A stretch of 64,000 nt of DNA from Chlorobiota bacterium (lineage in GTDB: Bacteria > Bacteroidota > Bacteroidia > Bacteroidales > F082). The notes beneath the pieces were generated by a model. The model had not been told where the DNA came from and did no database searches. It saw only the letters and a program-made list of their open reading frames with translations. A program made the position numbers and the translations under genes. Within the stretch, counting starts at the first letter, position 1; every line of letters starts with the position of its first letter. Location: contig JAADIS010000110.1 of NCBI GenBank assembly GCA_013151215.1, positions 22,115 through 86,114 on the forward strand, read 5' to 3'. Shown here piece by piece: positions 7,819 to 16,052 of the stretch.

Positions 7819-9603
7819 ATGCTAAAAAAAGTTATCATCGCATCAATAATATTGCTTTTTGTATCTGCCGCCTATGCTCAAAAACCTGCTTGGGCCGATT
7901 ATTATGAACGACAGGGGATGTATCCCGGAAATGAGTTCCTGGTCGGGTTTGTGTCCGGCCAGAACAGCAATGGCGAGGATGCGGGAACTATAAAATCGAT
8001 ATATGAGGCCATGTCGAAAGATAAGGTAGTCCAGAGCATCCAGGTTGAGATAGAGAGCTCCAATACCTTGGAGATATCGAACGTGAACGCTAAGTCCGGC
8101 GAGGAGTTTCTTTCCAAAAGTGTGTCCTTCTCCAAAGCGAACATAAATGGGATGACAACACTAAGCTTCTACGACAGGAAGAAAAAGGAAGTTTATGCGA
8201 TTTCTTATGTTAACAAAAAAGAACTGGCGTTTTTTTACAGAAATACAATAAGCTCTTCCTTGGGAAGCATAAGGCAGAAACTTGGCGAGGGAAGGAAATA
8301 TGCAAATAAAGCCGATAAGGAAAATGCCTTGCGCAGTTTTTACGAGGCCATGCCGTTCATAAATAAAATCGACGAGGCGAGTGTTTTGCTTACTGCCCTG
8401 AACAGGAAGATGTATGCCGATATCAATATGGGCGAAGTAAACAAGCTGAAGCTCGAGCTGATAAACGAGATCGATGCCATACTGAAGCCAAGCGGGCTGA
8501 GTTTAAGCGAGTCAGCATATTTTGCCGCTTATGGAATATTCCTGCAGCTGGGCAAAATCGACGGAAAAATAAATTTATCGAGCTTTACCTTTGAGAACAC
8601 CGGGCTGTACAGCCGCTTTTCGGAAAAATGGAACGACGAATTTGCTGCGGCACTGGTGAAAGCCGGAAAATATGTCGTTGATAGAAACAACAGCGGCCCC
8701 GGTAAATACTCGGCATACGGAAATTATTGGCAAGAAGGTGATTACCTGAAGCTTAATGTTGTTGTTTCGATGTACGACAAGATAATTGCCGTGTCCAAGG
8801 CAAGTATCCCGCTATCTTACCTTAAAAATGAAAGCATCGGCTTTATTCCCGCCCAAATTAATAAAATGAAGCTTTTGTCGATGTATGAACTGGTCTTGGT
8901 CAGTGCCCCGGAAATAATCAAATTGGGGATGGCGACCACGGAACCAATTAAAATAGGGGTGCTTAAAAAATCTCCTGGCGAAGATGCCCTCGTGCAAGAT
9001 ATCCCTGTTCGGCTTGTTAATGCCGAAAGTGGTTTAAGCTTAGGGTTCGCGGCCGCGAACAAGGACGGGATAGCCGAATTTTATTTGCCGCCATTAAACT
9101 CGGGAAAAAAAGTGATGGCCCTGGAGGCTGGTTTAAACATTGCAAGCTATTTTGATATCGATGAAAATTCCGCTTACTTCGCTATTGCGGAAAACAAAAA
9201 TCCACTCAAGGCAATCTCTTTCAACATAAACACTGCAAAACCGACCGTTTATGTTGAAAGCATCGAGAAAACCCGGAACCATGAGGTAGATATCAAGACC
9301 CTTGAACCGGCCGTAAAGGAGTTGCTTGCCGAAAAATCGTATAATTTTGTCGAAACAGAGAAAGAGGCGGACTTTATTGTTAGAATAAAAGCAAACACCA
9401 CCAGCTCAACAAATTATCATGGGATCTATTTTGCCTATCTTGATGCAAATATCTCTGTTGTGGAAGCTTCGTCGGGCGAGGAGGTGTATAAAACGCATCT
9501 GGATCAAGTTAAAGGTGGCGGGGCAAACTATACAAAAGCCGCAAAAAAGGCATATCTTATTGGTGCCCAAAAGATTAAAGCGGCACTGGAAGATATATTC
9601 TAA
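7819..9603 (+). CDS. Large secreted LPP20-like protein
   Basis: A 594-residue protein with a signal peptide ending at AYAQ. It continues with KPAWADYY, the PxW start seen in many LPP20 proteins, and an LPP20-type alpha/beta domain at ~20-140. A helical region follows (~145-240), then a second strand-rich domain (~240-340), an Ig-like insert (~385-440) and a C-terminal domain (~475-594) of TolB/FlgT-like alternating strands and helices (ADFIVRIKANT; ANISVVEASSGEEVY). The assignment of the last domain is tentative. It follows the CsgG-like gene by 37 bp. CsgG-like/LPP20-like pairs occur in outer-membrane assemblies, so a physical partnership is a reasonable inference. Confidence 0.7.
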   Translation: MLKKVIIASIILLFVSAAYAQKPAWADYYERQGMYPGNEFLVGFVSGQNSNGEDAGTIKSIYEAMSKDKVVQSIQVEIESSNTLEISNVNAKSGEEFLSKSVSFSKANINGMTTLSFYDRKKKEVYAISYVNKKELAFFYRNTISSSLGSIRQKLGEGRKYANKADKENALRSFYEAMPFINKIDEASVLLTALNRKMYADINMGEVNKLKLELINEIDAILKPSGLSLSESAYFAAYGIFLQLGKIDGKINLSSFTFENTGLYSRFSEKWNDEFAAALVKAGKYVVDRNNSGPGKYSAYGNYWQEGDYLKLNVVVSMYDKIIAVSKASIPLSYLKNESIGFIPAQINKMKLLSMYELVLVSAPEIIKLGMATTEPIKIGVLKKSPGEDALVQDIPVRLVNAESGLSLGFAAANKDGIAEFYLPPLNSGKKVMALEAGLNIASYFDIDENSAYFAIAENKNPLKAISFNINTAKPTVYVESIEKTRNHEVDIKTLEPAVKELLAEKSYNFVETEKEADFIVRIKANTTSSTNYHGIYFAYLDANISVVEASSGEEVYKTHLDQVKGGGANYTKAAKKAYLIGAQKIKAALEDIF

Positions 9604-9635
9604 ATTTATATTAAAATCTTAAAAATCAAGAACTT

Positions 9636-10085
9636 ATGGAAGATCAAGAAATCGTAACCAAGGAAACGCGCGAGCTGACCGTTAATCAGCGAACAAAAAA
9701 GTATTTAAACCAAATCCGTAACTGGGCAATGTTCTTTGCCGTTTTGGGATTCGTGGGCATTGGTATCATGGTTGTGGCCGGGCTTTTTGTTTCCACCATT
9801 TTTTCCACCATGTCATCTGGCGAATCAATGCCTGACGGCTTTCAGTACATTGGCTTGATATACGTTGTGCTTGCCATGGTGTATCTGCCACCGCTTATTT
9901 ATCTGCTGAAATTCTCTACTAAAATGCAGAAGGCTGTTTATGAAATAGATAATTTCTCGTTCGAAGACGCCTTTAAAAACCTGAAATCGCATTTTAAGTT
10001 TATGGGGATATTTACAATTGTGATGTTAGTGCTGTACCCGCTTATTATGATATTTGCGTTTTTTGCTGCCGACATGATGAAATAG
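9636..10085 (+). CDS. DUF5362-like membrane protein
   Basis: A 149-residue protein with three membrane segments, at ~28-52, 68-90 and 122-146, and an FEDAFKNLKSHFKFMG segment before the last helix. This pattern matches the DUF5362 family common in Bacteroidota. Function is unknown. It closes the CsgG operon, 32 bp after the LPP20-like gene, with no further gene for about 500 bp. Confidence 0.75.
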   Translation: MEDQEIVTKETRELTVNQRTKKYLNQIRNWAMFFAVLGFVGIGIMVVAGLFVSTIFSTMSSGESMPDGFQYIGLIYVVLAMVYLPPLIYLLKFSTKMQKAVYEIDNFSFEDAFKNLKSHFKFMGIFTIVMLVLYPLIMIFAFFAADMMK

Positions 10086-10602
10086 CATCAGTTATTTATT
10101 GTCGTTTGTTAAACAGGTGGCGATGAACAGCGGATCAAAAACCTTGGAAGCTTTCCCGGCTTATTTGAGGCCTCAGTCCCGTTATTTGGATTAGTCCAGG
10201 GAATGGCTTGCCTTTCCGCGGCAGGAAACAATGGGCATTTTACGCCAATCGGGCAATGCCAATTCAGCGGGGGACAGGCTTTTTGTGAAGATTATTGTGT
10301 GATTACCAAGGCCAATTTGGCCAAATAGGACTTGTCAAAGAAAACAAACCGTAAATTTGGGCCCGGGTACCCAATAAGCGCTGAAAAAGCGGAAATCACG
10401 GGCCCAAGTCCGGGATTATTGGAAGAATAAGGTTCTTTTCGTGAAAACCCTTCGGAAAATAACGCATCAACTGCCAATACTTAAAATTATCGATATTATA
10501 TAGATTCCTCAACCCTATTAACTAAATTTGCATAATTTTTTGAATTTAACTTCGTTATTGAGAATTAAGTAAGACTTTTGCATGGCGATTTGTTTAAACA
10601 AT
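10086..10602. other. Palindrome-rich intergenic region
   Basis: About 500 bp without a convincing gene. It contains a 13-bp palindrome at 10310-10322 (GGCCAATTTGGCC). It also holds a 9-bp GC-rich inverted repeat, TTGGGCCCG at 10357-10365 with CGGGCCCAA at 10399-10407, with a further small TTGGG/CCCAA dyad nested at its left arm. A TAAATTTG box at 10352-10359 overlaps the left arm. A 61-codon TTG-start frame on the minus strand here has no recognisable content. The region could encode a structured RNA or be a decayed sequence. Confidence 0.4.
10523..10530 (+). promoter_or_regulatory. -7 box (TAAATTTG) for the lipoprotein gene
   Basis: TAAATTTG fits TAnnTTTG and lies 72 bases upstream of the chosen ATG at 10603. 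Confidence 0.4.
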
Positions 10603-11436
10603 ATGAAAAGTACGATTTATTTAATATCTTCTGTTTTATTGATGGCTCTGTTTTCATCATGCAACCCGCAGAAAAAACTTGCCCGCGAATTCGTCTCGAA
10701 ATCAAAGGATTATAAATTGTTGGTTTTGGCCCCAAATTCCATTTACAAACATAATTTAAATACAGGGATAATTGATTCCCTGGGTATTACTGATGAAAAA
10801 ACCCGTGATTCCTTGCTTTGGGAGCAATCTTATTTTATAAAGAATATTGACGATTCCTTACTCATAGCAAACTATATTTTAGGATTTAAGAATGAATTGG
10901 CCAATTATAAGGTGAAAGTTTATAATCAGGGAGCCTACGAAGGATTTATGCAAAGCGACTCGAATGCGTGGATGATAAATATTGCACAATTGGAAGTGGA
11001 GGAAGAAAATTATGAATATCGGGACGAGACCGAATATTATGGTTATGTATATTACCACGATCATCTTCTTAAGGCTGTCAATGTCAATTCGTGGTTCGAG
11101 ATCAATAAATTGAACTCCGATGATCAAAAGAACAATGTTTATTACGCGACCAATACCATTACCGATGACCTGACTTCGAGCTATGATTTTGATATATTTA
11201 CCGAAAAGGTTGTTTATCAGTACGATATCGATAGTCTGGATATGCCTGGGCTATATGAATATGTTTATTTGCTCGGAAGGATCTACGCTACTTATACTTA
11301 TGACTACCTGATGAATAAATACATAAGCAAAAAACAGGGTTTCCCCATGAAAAAAACAGAATTGCTCAGGTATTACCCACCGAGCGGAACATTCTTTCAA
11401 GCAGGCGAAAACAGGTTTATAACTCTTGATGAATAA
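10603..11436 (+). CDS. Hypothetical lipoprotein
   Basis: A 277-residue protein from the ATG at 10603; an in-frame ATG 21 bases upstream is less likely because it puts a polar extension before the signal peptide. The signal sequence ends in the lipobox LFSSC, so the mature protein should be lipid-anchored. The rest is rich in Tyr, Asp and Asn (for example NYEYRDETEYYGYVYYHD near 145) with no recognised domain. It stands alone, with a long spacer upstream and a convergent shikimate kinase gene downstream. Confidence 0.7.
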   Translation: MKSTIYLISSVLLMALFSSCNPQKKLAREFVSKSKDYKLLVLAPNSIYKHNLNTGIIDSLGITDEKTRDSLLWEQSYFIKNIDDSLLIANYILGFKNELANYKVKVYNQGAYEGFMQSDSNAWMINIAQLEVEEENYEYRDETEYYGYVYYHDHLLKAVNVNSWFEINKLNSDDQKNNVYYATNTITDDLTSSYDFDIFTEKVVYQYDIDSLDMPGLYEYVYLLGRIYATYTYDYLMNKYISKKQGFPMKKTELLRYYPPSGTFFQAGENRFITLDE

Positions 11437-11511
11437 AATTAGTCGATTAATTAAAATGCCTGTAAATCAGTAGGCTAAATAAAAATATTACTTTGTAAAA
11501 TCTTTTGTTAA

Positions 11512-12027
11512 CTATTGCTTATTGCACAATTCAATAAATTCTATAACTGGCTCCAAATCAGGTTTCGAGGCATCGTGTTTAAAATTCGCCTTAAGGTAGT
11601 CGGCTTCTCTTTTTTGCAATAATTCCCCAACATCCTCAAGAAGTTCGTCATGGCTCTTGCCAAATGCGAAAGGCCGGGGACGAATGGCATTTTCAAGCCT
11701 TTTCACTAAAGCGCCGACCGGCATCTTTAAATAAATACTGATACCGTTTTTATTGATCCCATCTATTGCGCCATAAAAGCAGGGAGTCCCGCCACCCGTG
11801 GCTATAACTGTGTTCTTATATGAAAATGTTTCAAGCAGGATTTTATTTTCGAGCTCCCTGAATAATTCCTCGCCATACTTCCCGAAGAAAGCGGCGATAT
11901 TCAGTTTGTAGCGACTCTCGAATAAATCGTCGAGGTCAACAAAGTCATACCCGAGTTCCTTGGCGAGTTTTTTGCCGATGGTGCTTTTTCCGACACCCAT
12001 GAAGCCGATGAGGTATATTAGAGACAT
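11512..12027 (-). CDS. aroK: Shikimate kinase
   Basis: A 171-residue protein of normal length for AroK, which phosphorylates shikimate with ATP in the chorismate pathway. The P-loop GFMGVGKST is at residues 8-16. The shikimate-binding DLDDLFE follows near 32-38, the GGGTP motif lies near 78-82, and the RPRPF lid region near 117. Cytoplasmic. It is the last gene of a leftward run that begins with the transketolase halves, 70 bp after the C-terminal transketolase gene. That supply of erythrose 4-phosphate for aromatic biosynthesis makes metabolic sense. Confidence 0.95.
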   Translation of the reverse strand: MSLIYLIGFMGVGKSTIGKKLAKELGYDFVDLDDLFESRYKLNIAAFFGKYGEELFRELENKILLETFSYKNTVIATGGGTPCFYGAIDGINKNGISIYLKMPVGALVKRLENAIRPRPFAFGKSHDELLEDVGELLQKREADYLKANFKHDASKPDLEPVIEFIELCNKQ

Positions 12028-12097
12028 TTTTTACGATATTATCCAAAAATAAGAAAACCATAATTGCTTCAGAATCCGTTTGAAGGCGATTATAGTT

Positions 12098-13054
12098 TTA
12101 AACTTTTCTGCCAATGGCCTTTTCTGCGGAAGCAACAATATGCCCGGCATCCAGGCCGTACTGCTTCATTAGCTCGGCAGGTGTGCCGCTTTGCCCAAAA
12201 CTGTCCATAACGGCCACATATTCCTGCGGTACCGGGAAGTTCCTTGCCATTAATTGAGCAACCGAGTCTCCCAGGCCTCCGTTAAGGCTATGCTCTTCGG
12301 CAGTAACTATACATCCTGTTTTCCGGGCCGATTCGAGGACAGCCTTTTCGTCAAGTGGCTTAATCGTGTGAATATTAACAACTTCTGCGCTAATGCCTTT
12401 ACGGTTAAGGATTTTTGCGGCTTCCAAAGCTTCCCAAACCAAATGACCGGTTGCGAAAATACTAACATCTTTACCATCGATAAGTTTTAGCGCCTTCCCA
12501 ATTTCGAATTCCTGATCGTCGGTAATGAAATTAGGAACAACAGGGCGTCCGAACCTCAAATAAACAGGTCCGATATGATCGGCAATGGCTTTTGTGGCCT
12601 GTTTGGTTTGATTAAAGTCGCAGGGGTTGATAACCGTCATGCCGGGCAGCATCTTCATCAACCCAATATCTTCCAGTGTTTGATGCGTGGCGCCATCTTC
12701 GCCAAGCGTAATGCCGGCATGTGAGGCACAAATCTTGACATTCTTTTCAGAGTAGGCCACTTCCTGGCGAATTTGATCGTAAACCCTAGCTGTGGAGAAG
12801 TTTGCGAATGTCCCGGTAAAGGGGATATACCCCCCGATTGTTAATCCGGCCGCTGTACCTATCATATTAGCCTCGGCAATGCCCATCTGAAAAAACCTCT
12901 CCGGGAAATTATCGGCAAAAGCGTTCATCTTCAGCGATCCGGTCAAATCGGCACACAGGGCCACAACATTAGGGTTGCTTTGCCCCAGTTCATAAAGTGC
13001 TTCCCCAAATCCGGAACGGGTGTCGCGCTTGTCAATTATCTTATATTCTTTCAT
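12098..13054 (-). CDS. Transketolase, C-terminal subunit
   Basis: This 318-residue protein carries the pyrimidine-binding and C-terminal domains of transketolase, beginning KKDTRSGFG-like (MKEYKIIDKRDTRSGFGEAL). Motifs include GIAEANMIGTAAGL (catalytic Glu region), HAGITLGEDGATHQTLEDI, and PVYLRFGRP. An upstream in-frame ATG at 13087 would add 11 polar residues; I chose 13054 because family members start just before the DTRSGFG motif. It works with the N-terminal subunit encoded at 14505-15350 in the pentose phosphate pathway. Unusually, a VWA protein gene lies between the two halves. Confidence 0.9.
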   Translation of the reverse strand: MKEYKIIDKRDTRSGFGEALYELGQSNPNVVALCADLTGSLKMNAFADNFPERFFQMGIAEANMIGTAAGLTIGGYIPFTGTFANFSTARVYDQIRQEVAYSEKNVKICASHAGITLGEDGATHQTLEDIGLMKMLPGMTVINPCDFNQTKQATKAIADHIGPVYLRFGRPVVPNFITDDQEFEIGKALKLIDGKDVSIFATGHLVWEALEAAKILNRKGISAEVVNIHTIKPLDEKAVLESARKTGCIVTAEEHSLNGGLGDSVAQLMARNFPVPQEYVAVMDSFGQSGTPAELMKQYGLDAGHIVASAEKAIGRKV

Positions 13055-13118
13055 CTGTCTAATTTCTCTGTTCTCAACTTCTTTCAATGCTGTATTTTTA
13101 ATATGTGATGATTCATCT

Positions 13119-14495
13119 TTATAATTTTATTTTTGTCGTTTTAGACGATGTGATCTCAAAATCCTCCGTTTGGCTATAAGCCGATTGAGTGCTGTAAATA
13201 GGTCGGTAAACCAGTCGGTAGAAGCCGGGTTGCAAATATACCGACTCCGGTTTTGAGGAGTTCTCGTTAAGGTCGAGGATTTTAATTTGTTTATTATCAG
13301 TTAAATAGAATAAAAACCCGTAAACCCTGATATTTTTTTGAATGCTAAGGATTCCGGGGCTGTCGATCTTAATGGTAGTAGTTTTGTCTGCTTCAATATT
13401 TATTTTATCCAGTTCAATTATTGGGAGGCTTAAGACTTCTATCTTATAGCTTCCTTGTAAGTAAGATGTTTTTTCGCCCAGCCACTGGGTATTGATTATT
13501 TTGTTCTTGATGCTTTTTACAATTACTTTCGGTTTGTATTCCGAAGGATAATTGCCGCTGAGGACAACAGATAGTTTCCCGCGGGGGCAATTTGCATAAA
13601 CAATATTGTGCTTTCCCTGGGTGAGGCTGACATTGTTGATCTCAAGCGGGGGGAATGTTCCTAAAGTGATTTTATACTCAAGCAGGGGGTCAACTACCAA
13701 GGTGTCGGGCAGGCCCTTGTTATTTAGCGTATGAACAAAGTTGTAAACGATTTTCCCGCTTGCCAGGTCGGTGAAGGCCATATTGATGTTGCTTTCCTTT
13801 GCCCGGCCGTTTTTGTCGAGAAGATTGACTTGCAAGGTCGTTTTGCTAAGCACTTTTTTAATGATGATATTTAGTGTGCTCTGAAAGCTATCAATATCGG
13901 GGGCGTTAAAGTATGATCCAGCACAGTCGAATATTTCGCTGTTATCGGCTCCAATACCTATAATAAACGGTTTAATGGCGATACCTTCTTTTTGTAAGCT
14001 GGCCGAGGCTTCGCAAATATCGCCATCGCATTCCTCTATGCCATCGCTAATCAAGATAATTATGTTCCGATAGTTCCCTTTGTTGCCGAAATCCGATTTC
14101 GCCCTTTCCAGCGACATGGCTATGGGGGAGGTTCCCCGCGGTTTAATGTATTTCAACCTCTGTTTTATACGGTCGAAGTTATTTGCCGCAAATGCAACTT
14201 CCAGTTTGGTGTCGTTGCAGTTTTGGGGGGGGTAATTGCGTTGATGGCCATAAACCCTGAGCGCAACTTGCAGCTTGTCAGTCGTTTTAAGGCTGTCGAG
14301 CACATCCGACAAGATTTTTGATGCTATCTTGAACTTCACTTGTCCCTGCCATTTGCCGCTCATGCTTTTTGAGGCATCGAGAATGAAGAGTATCCTCGTG
14401 GTTTTTTCGCTTTTAATTTCCGGCTGAGCCATCGAAAGACTTGCCAGGGAAAGGAAAGCTGAAACGAAAACAATATTTAAGACCGATAGTTTCAA
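13119..14495 (-). CDS. Secreted VWA-domain protein lying between the transketolase halves
   Basis: This 458-residue protein has a signal peptide (cut near SMAQP). A von Willebrand factor A domain spans ~30-205 with the MIDAS motif DASKS (DxSxS) at residues 40-44, a threonine in RGTSP near 120 and the ILISDGIEECDGD strand near 152. The remaining ~250 residues look beta-rich and may be repeated Ig-like modules. VWA domains bind metal-dependent ligands, and a periplasmic or surface location is predicted. Its start is 9 bp after the transketolase N-subunit stop and its end is 64 bp before the C-subunit start, so it is probably co-transcribed with them despite having no obvious metabolic link. Confidence 0.85.
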   Translation of the reverse strand: MKLSVLNIVFVSAFLSLASLSMAQPEIKSEKTTRILFILDASKSMSGKWQGQVKFKIASKILSDVLDSLKTTDKLQVALRVYGHQRNYPPQNCNDTKLEVAFAANNFDRIKQRLKYIKPRGTSPIAMSLERAKSDFGNKGNYRNIIILISDGIEECDGDICEASASLQKEGIAIKPFIIGIGADNSEIFDCAGSYFNAPDIDSFQSTLNIIIKKVLSKTTLQVNLLDKNGRAKESNINMAFTDLASGKIVYNFVHTLNNKGLPDTLVVDPLLEYKITLGTFPPLEINNVSLTQGKHNIVYANCPRGKLSVVLSGNYPSEYKPKVIVKSIKNKIINTQWLGEKTSYLQGSYKIEVLSLPIIELDKINIEADKTTTIKIDSPGILSIQKNIRVYGFLFYLTDNKQIKILDLNENSSKPESVYLQPGFYRLVYRPIYSTQSAYSQTEDFEITSSKTTKIKL

Positions 14496-14504
14496 TTTCT
14501 ATAA

Positions 14505-15350
14505 TTAATAATCGCCCAATGTTTCTTCAAGTTGAGATAAGGCATTGTCTCTTTGTTCGTCGTTGGGCGCCGCACCGTGCCATTTATGTGTTCCCATCAT
14601 AAAATCGACGCCCATTCCCATTTCGGTGGTCATCAATATCATTATCGGCTCCTCATTTCCCGAAAGGGTTTTTGCATGTCGCAAGGTGGCTACAACATCA
14701 TCCATGTCGTTACCGTTCATCTCCAGGACCGTCCAGCCGAAAGCCTCGAATTTCAGCTTTAAATTGCCCAAGGGCATGACTTCATCGGTCGGGCCGTCTA
14801 TCTGTTTGCCGTTATAGTCAACTATGCCGATAATATTGTCAACCTTTTTCGACCCTATATGCATCAAGGCTTCCCAAACCTGACCTTCCTGAAGTTCTCC
14901 GTCGCCCATGAGGCAGAAAACTTTTTTGTCGTCCTCGTTAAGTGTTTTTGCCCTTGCTACGCCTATCGAAAAGCTAAGCCCCTGGCCCAGTGACCCGGAT
15001 GCAACCCTTACCCCTGGCAGTTTCTCCATTGTTGCCGGATGACCTTGCAAGCGTGAATGAAGCTTGCGGAAAGTTGCCAGTTCCTTAACGGGAAAATATC
15101 CGTTTCTGGCCAGTACAGAATAAAAAACAGGACTTATATGTCCGTTGGAAAGAATAAATACATCCTGGTTTGCCGCATCCATGTCGAAGTTTTCAGGATC
15201 ATGATCCATTATCTCGAAATAAAGGGCGGTCAATAAATCGGCACATCCCAGCGAGCCGCCCGGATGACCGGATTTCGCTCCATTGACCATTCTGATAATA
15301 TCTCTTCTTACTTGGGACGCAATCTCACGCAAACTATTGTTGTCGGGCAT
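14505..15350 (-). CDS. Transketolase, N-terminal (thiamine diphosphate-binding) subunit
   Basis: A 281-residue protein covering the N-terminal domain of transketolase. It shows SGHPGGSLGCADLL near residue 26, the cofactor-binding GDGELQEGQVWEAL near 150 with the D-x-N region IVDYNGKQIDG, and a C-terminal HGAAPND motif. Split transketolases of this kind, with separate N and C subunits, are common in Bacteroidota and other anaerobes. It is the first gene of the leftward unit that runs through the VWA protein, the C subunit and aroK. Cytoplasmic. Confidence 0.93.
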   Translation of the reverse strand: MPDNNSLREIASQVRRDIIRMVNGAKSGHPGGSLGCADLLTALYFEIMDHDPENFDMDAANQDVFILSNGHISPVFYSVLARNGYFPVKELATFRKLHSRLQGHPATMEKLPGVRVASGSLGQGLSFSIGVARAKTLNEDDKKVFCLMGDGELQEGQVWEALMHIGSKKVDNIIGIVDYNGKQIDGPTDEVMPLGNLKLKFEAFGWTVLEMNGNDMDDVVATLRHAKTLSGNEEPIMILMTTEMGMGVDFMMGTHKWHGAAPNDEQRDNALSQLEETLGDY

Positions 15351-16052
15351 ATTAAACTATTGTTTTACAGATAAATAATAAAATTTTCCGGTAAATTTAC
15401 CGTTGGCAAAAATAGCATTAAATTTATGAATGCCGGGCGTGGTTGAAAATTAATGAAAAATTGTTGATGGTTGCCGTATAAAAAAATACCTTATCTTGAT
15501 CAATACCTTCCTGCTCCATAATCTAGGATAATTCCTGTTTTGATGTGCTACGGGCTAGCAAACAAGTTTTTTAGCCTGGTTAATTCATGCATTTATTTTA
15601 ACGCATCTTCTTTTTTGCAATTCACATTCAGCCATGATTTATTTTCTTTGGGAAACTCTGTGTCTTCTCGGTGCTTCTTTGTGGAATGGCCATCCACTAG
15701 ATTTCACAAAAACTCAAAGTTGCGCATAGAAGCAGTAAGCTCATTTAATAACCCAAACTTCGCGTTTATAAATAAACAGTTGACGACTCACTACTTATTA
15801 AATATTGAAATGTGTTACCATAATGATTATCAATAGCATATAAATACCATAATAATTAATATATTAAGACCTAGTATTGTTATGTGAAACTTCAGTTAAT
15901 AAAATAGCAAGGCGCATCAAAAAAGGAATTAACCATAATCTTAGGGCGCTATAAATTATATGCTTGATCTTCAATTCCGGTTTCTCCTATTTACTTATAT
16001 TCGTGGACTTGTTTCCCGCTTAAAAGGGGCTTAAAAAAAATAGGATATATTT
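15351..16052. other. Long intergenic region with no supported gene
   Basis: About 700 bp. A 98-codon plus-strand frame at 15540-15836 has Phe/Ser-rich composition unlike a real protein and no start signal. Near 15650-15690 the sequence contains a run of the style CTCTGTGTCTTC-nnn-GTGCTTCTTTGTGG, which by recollection resembles short sequences dispersed between genes in many environmental bacteria. No tRNA, riboswitch or terminator could be recognised. Confidence 0.4.

Noticed and set aside
6501..9603. Curli secretion system
   Set aside because: The CsgG-like protein has extra TPR and SH3-like modules and no lipobox, and csgA, csgB, csgE and csgF are absent.
10292..10477. 61-codon minus-strand open frame
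   Set aside because: It starts with TTG, overlaps the palindrome cluster, and has no recognisable pattern.
15540..15836. 98-codon plus-strand open frame in the long spacer
   Set aside because: Composition is unlike a protein (Phe/Ser/Asn runs), it lacks a start signal, and it overlaps the repeat-like sequence.
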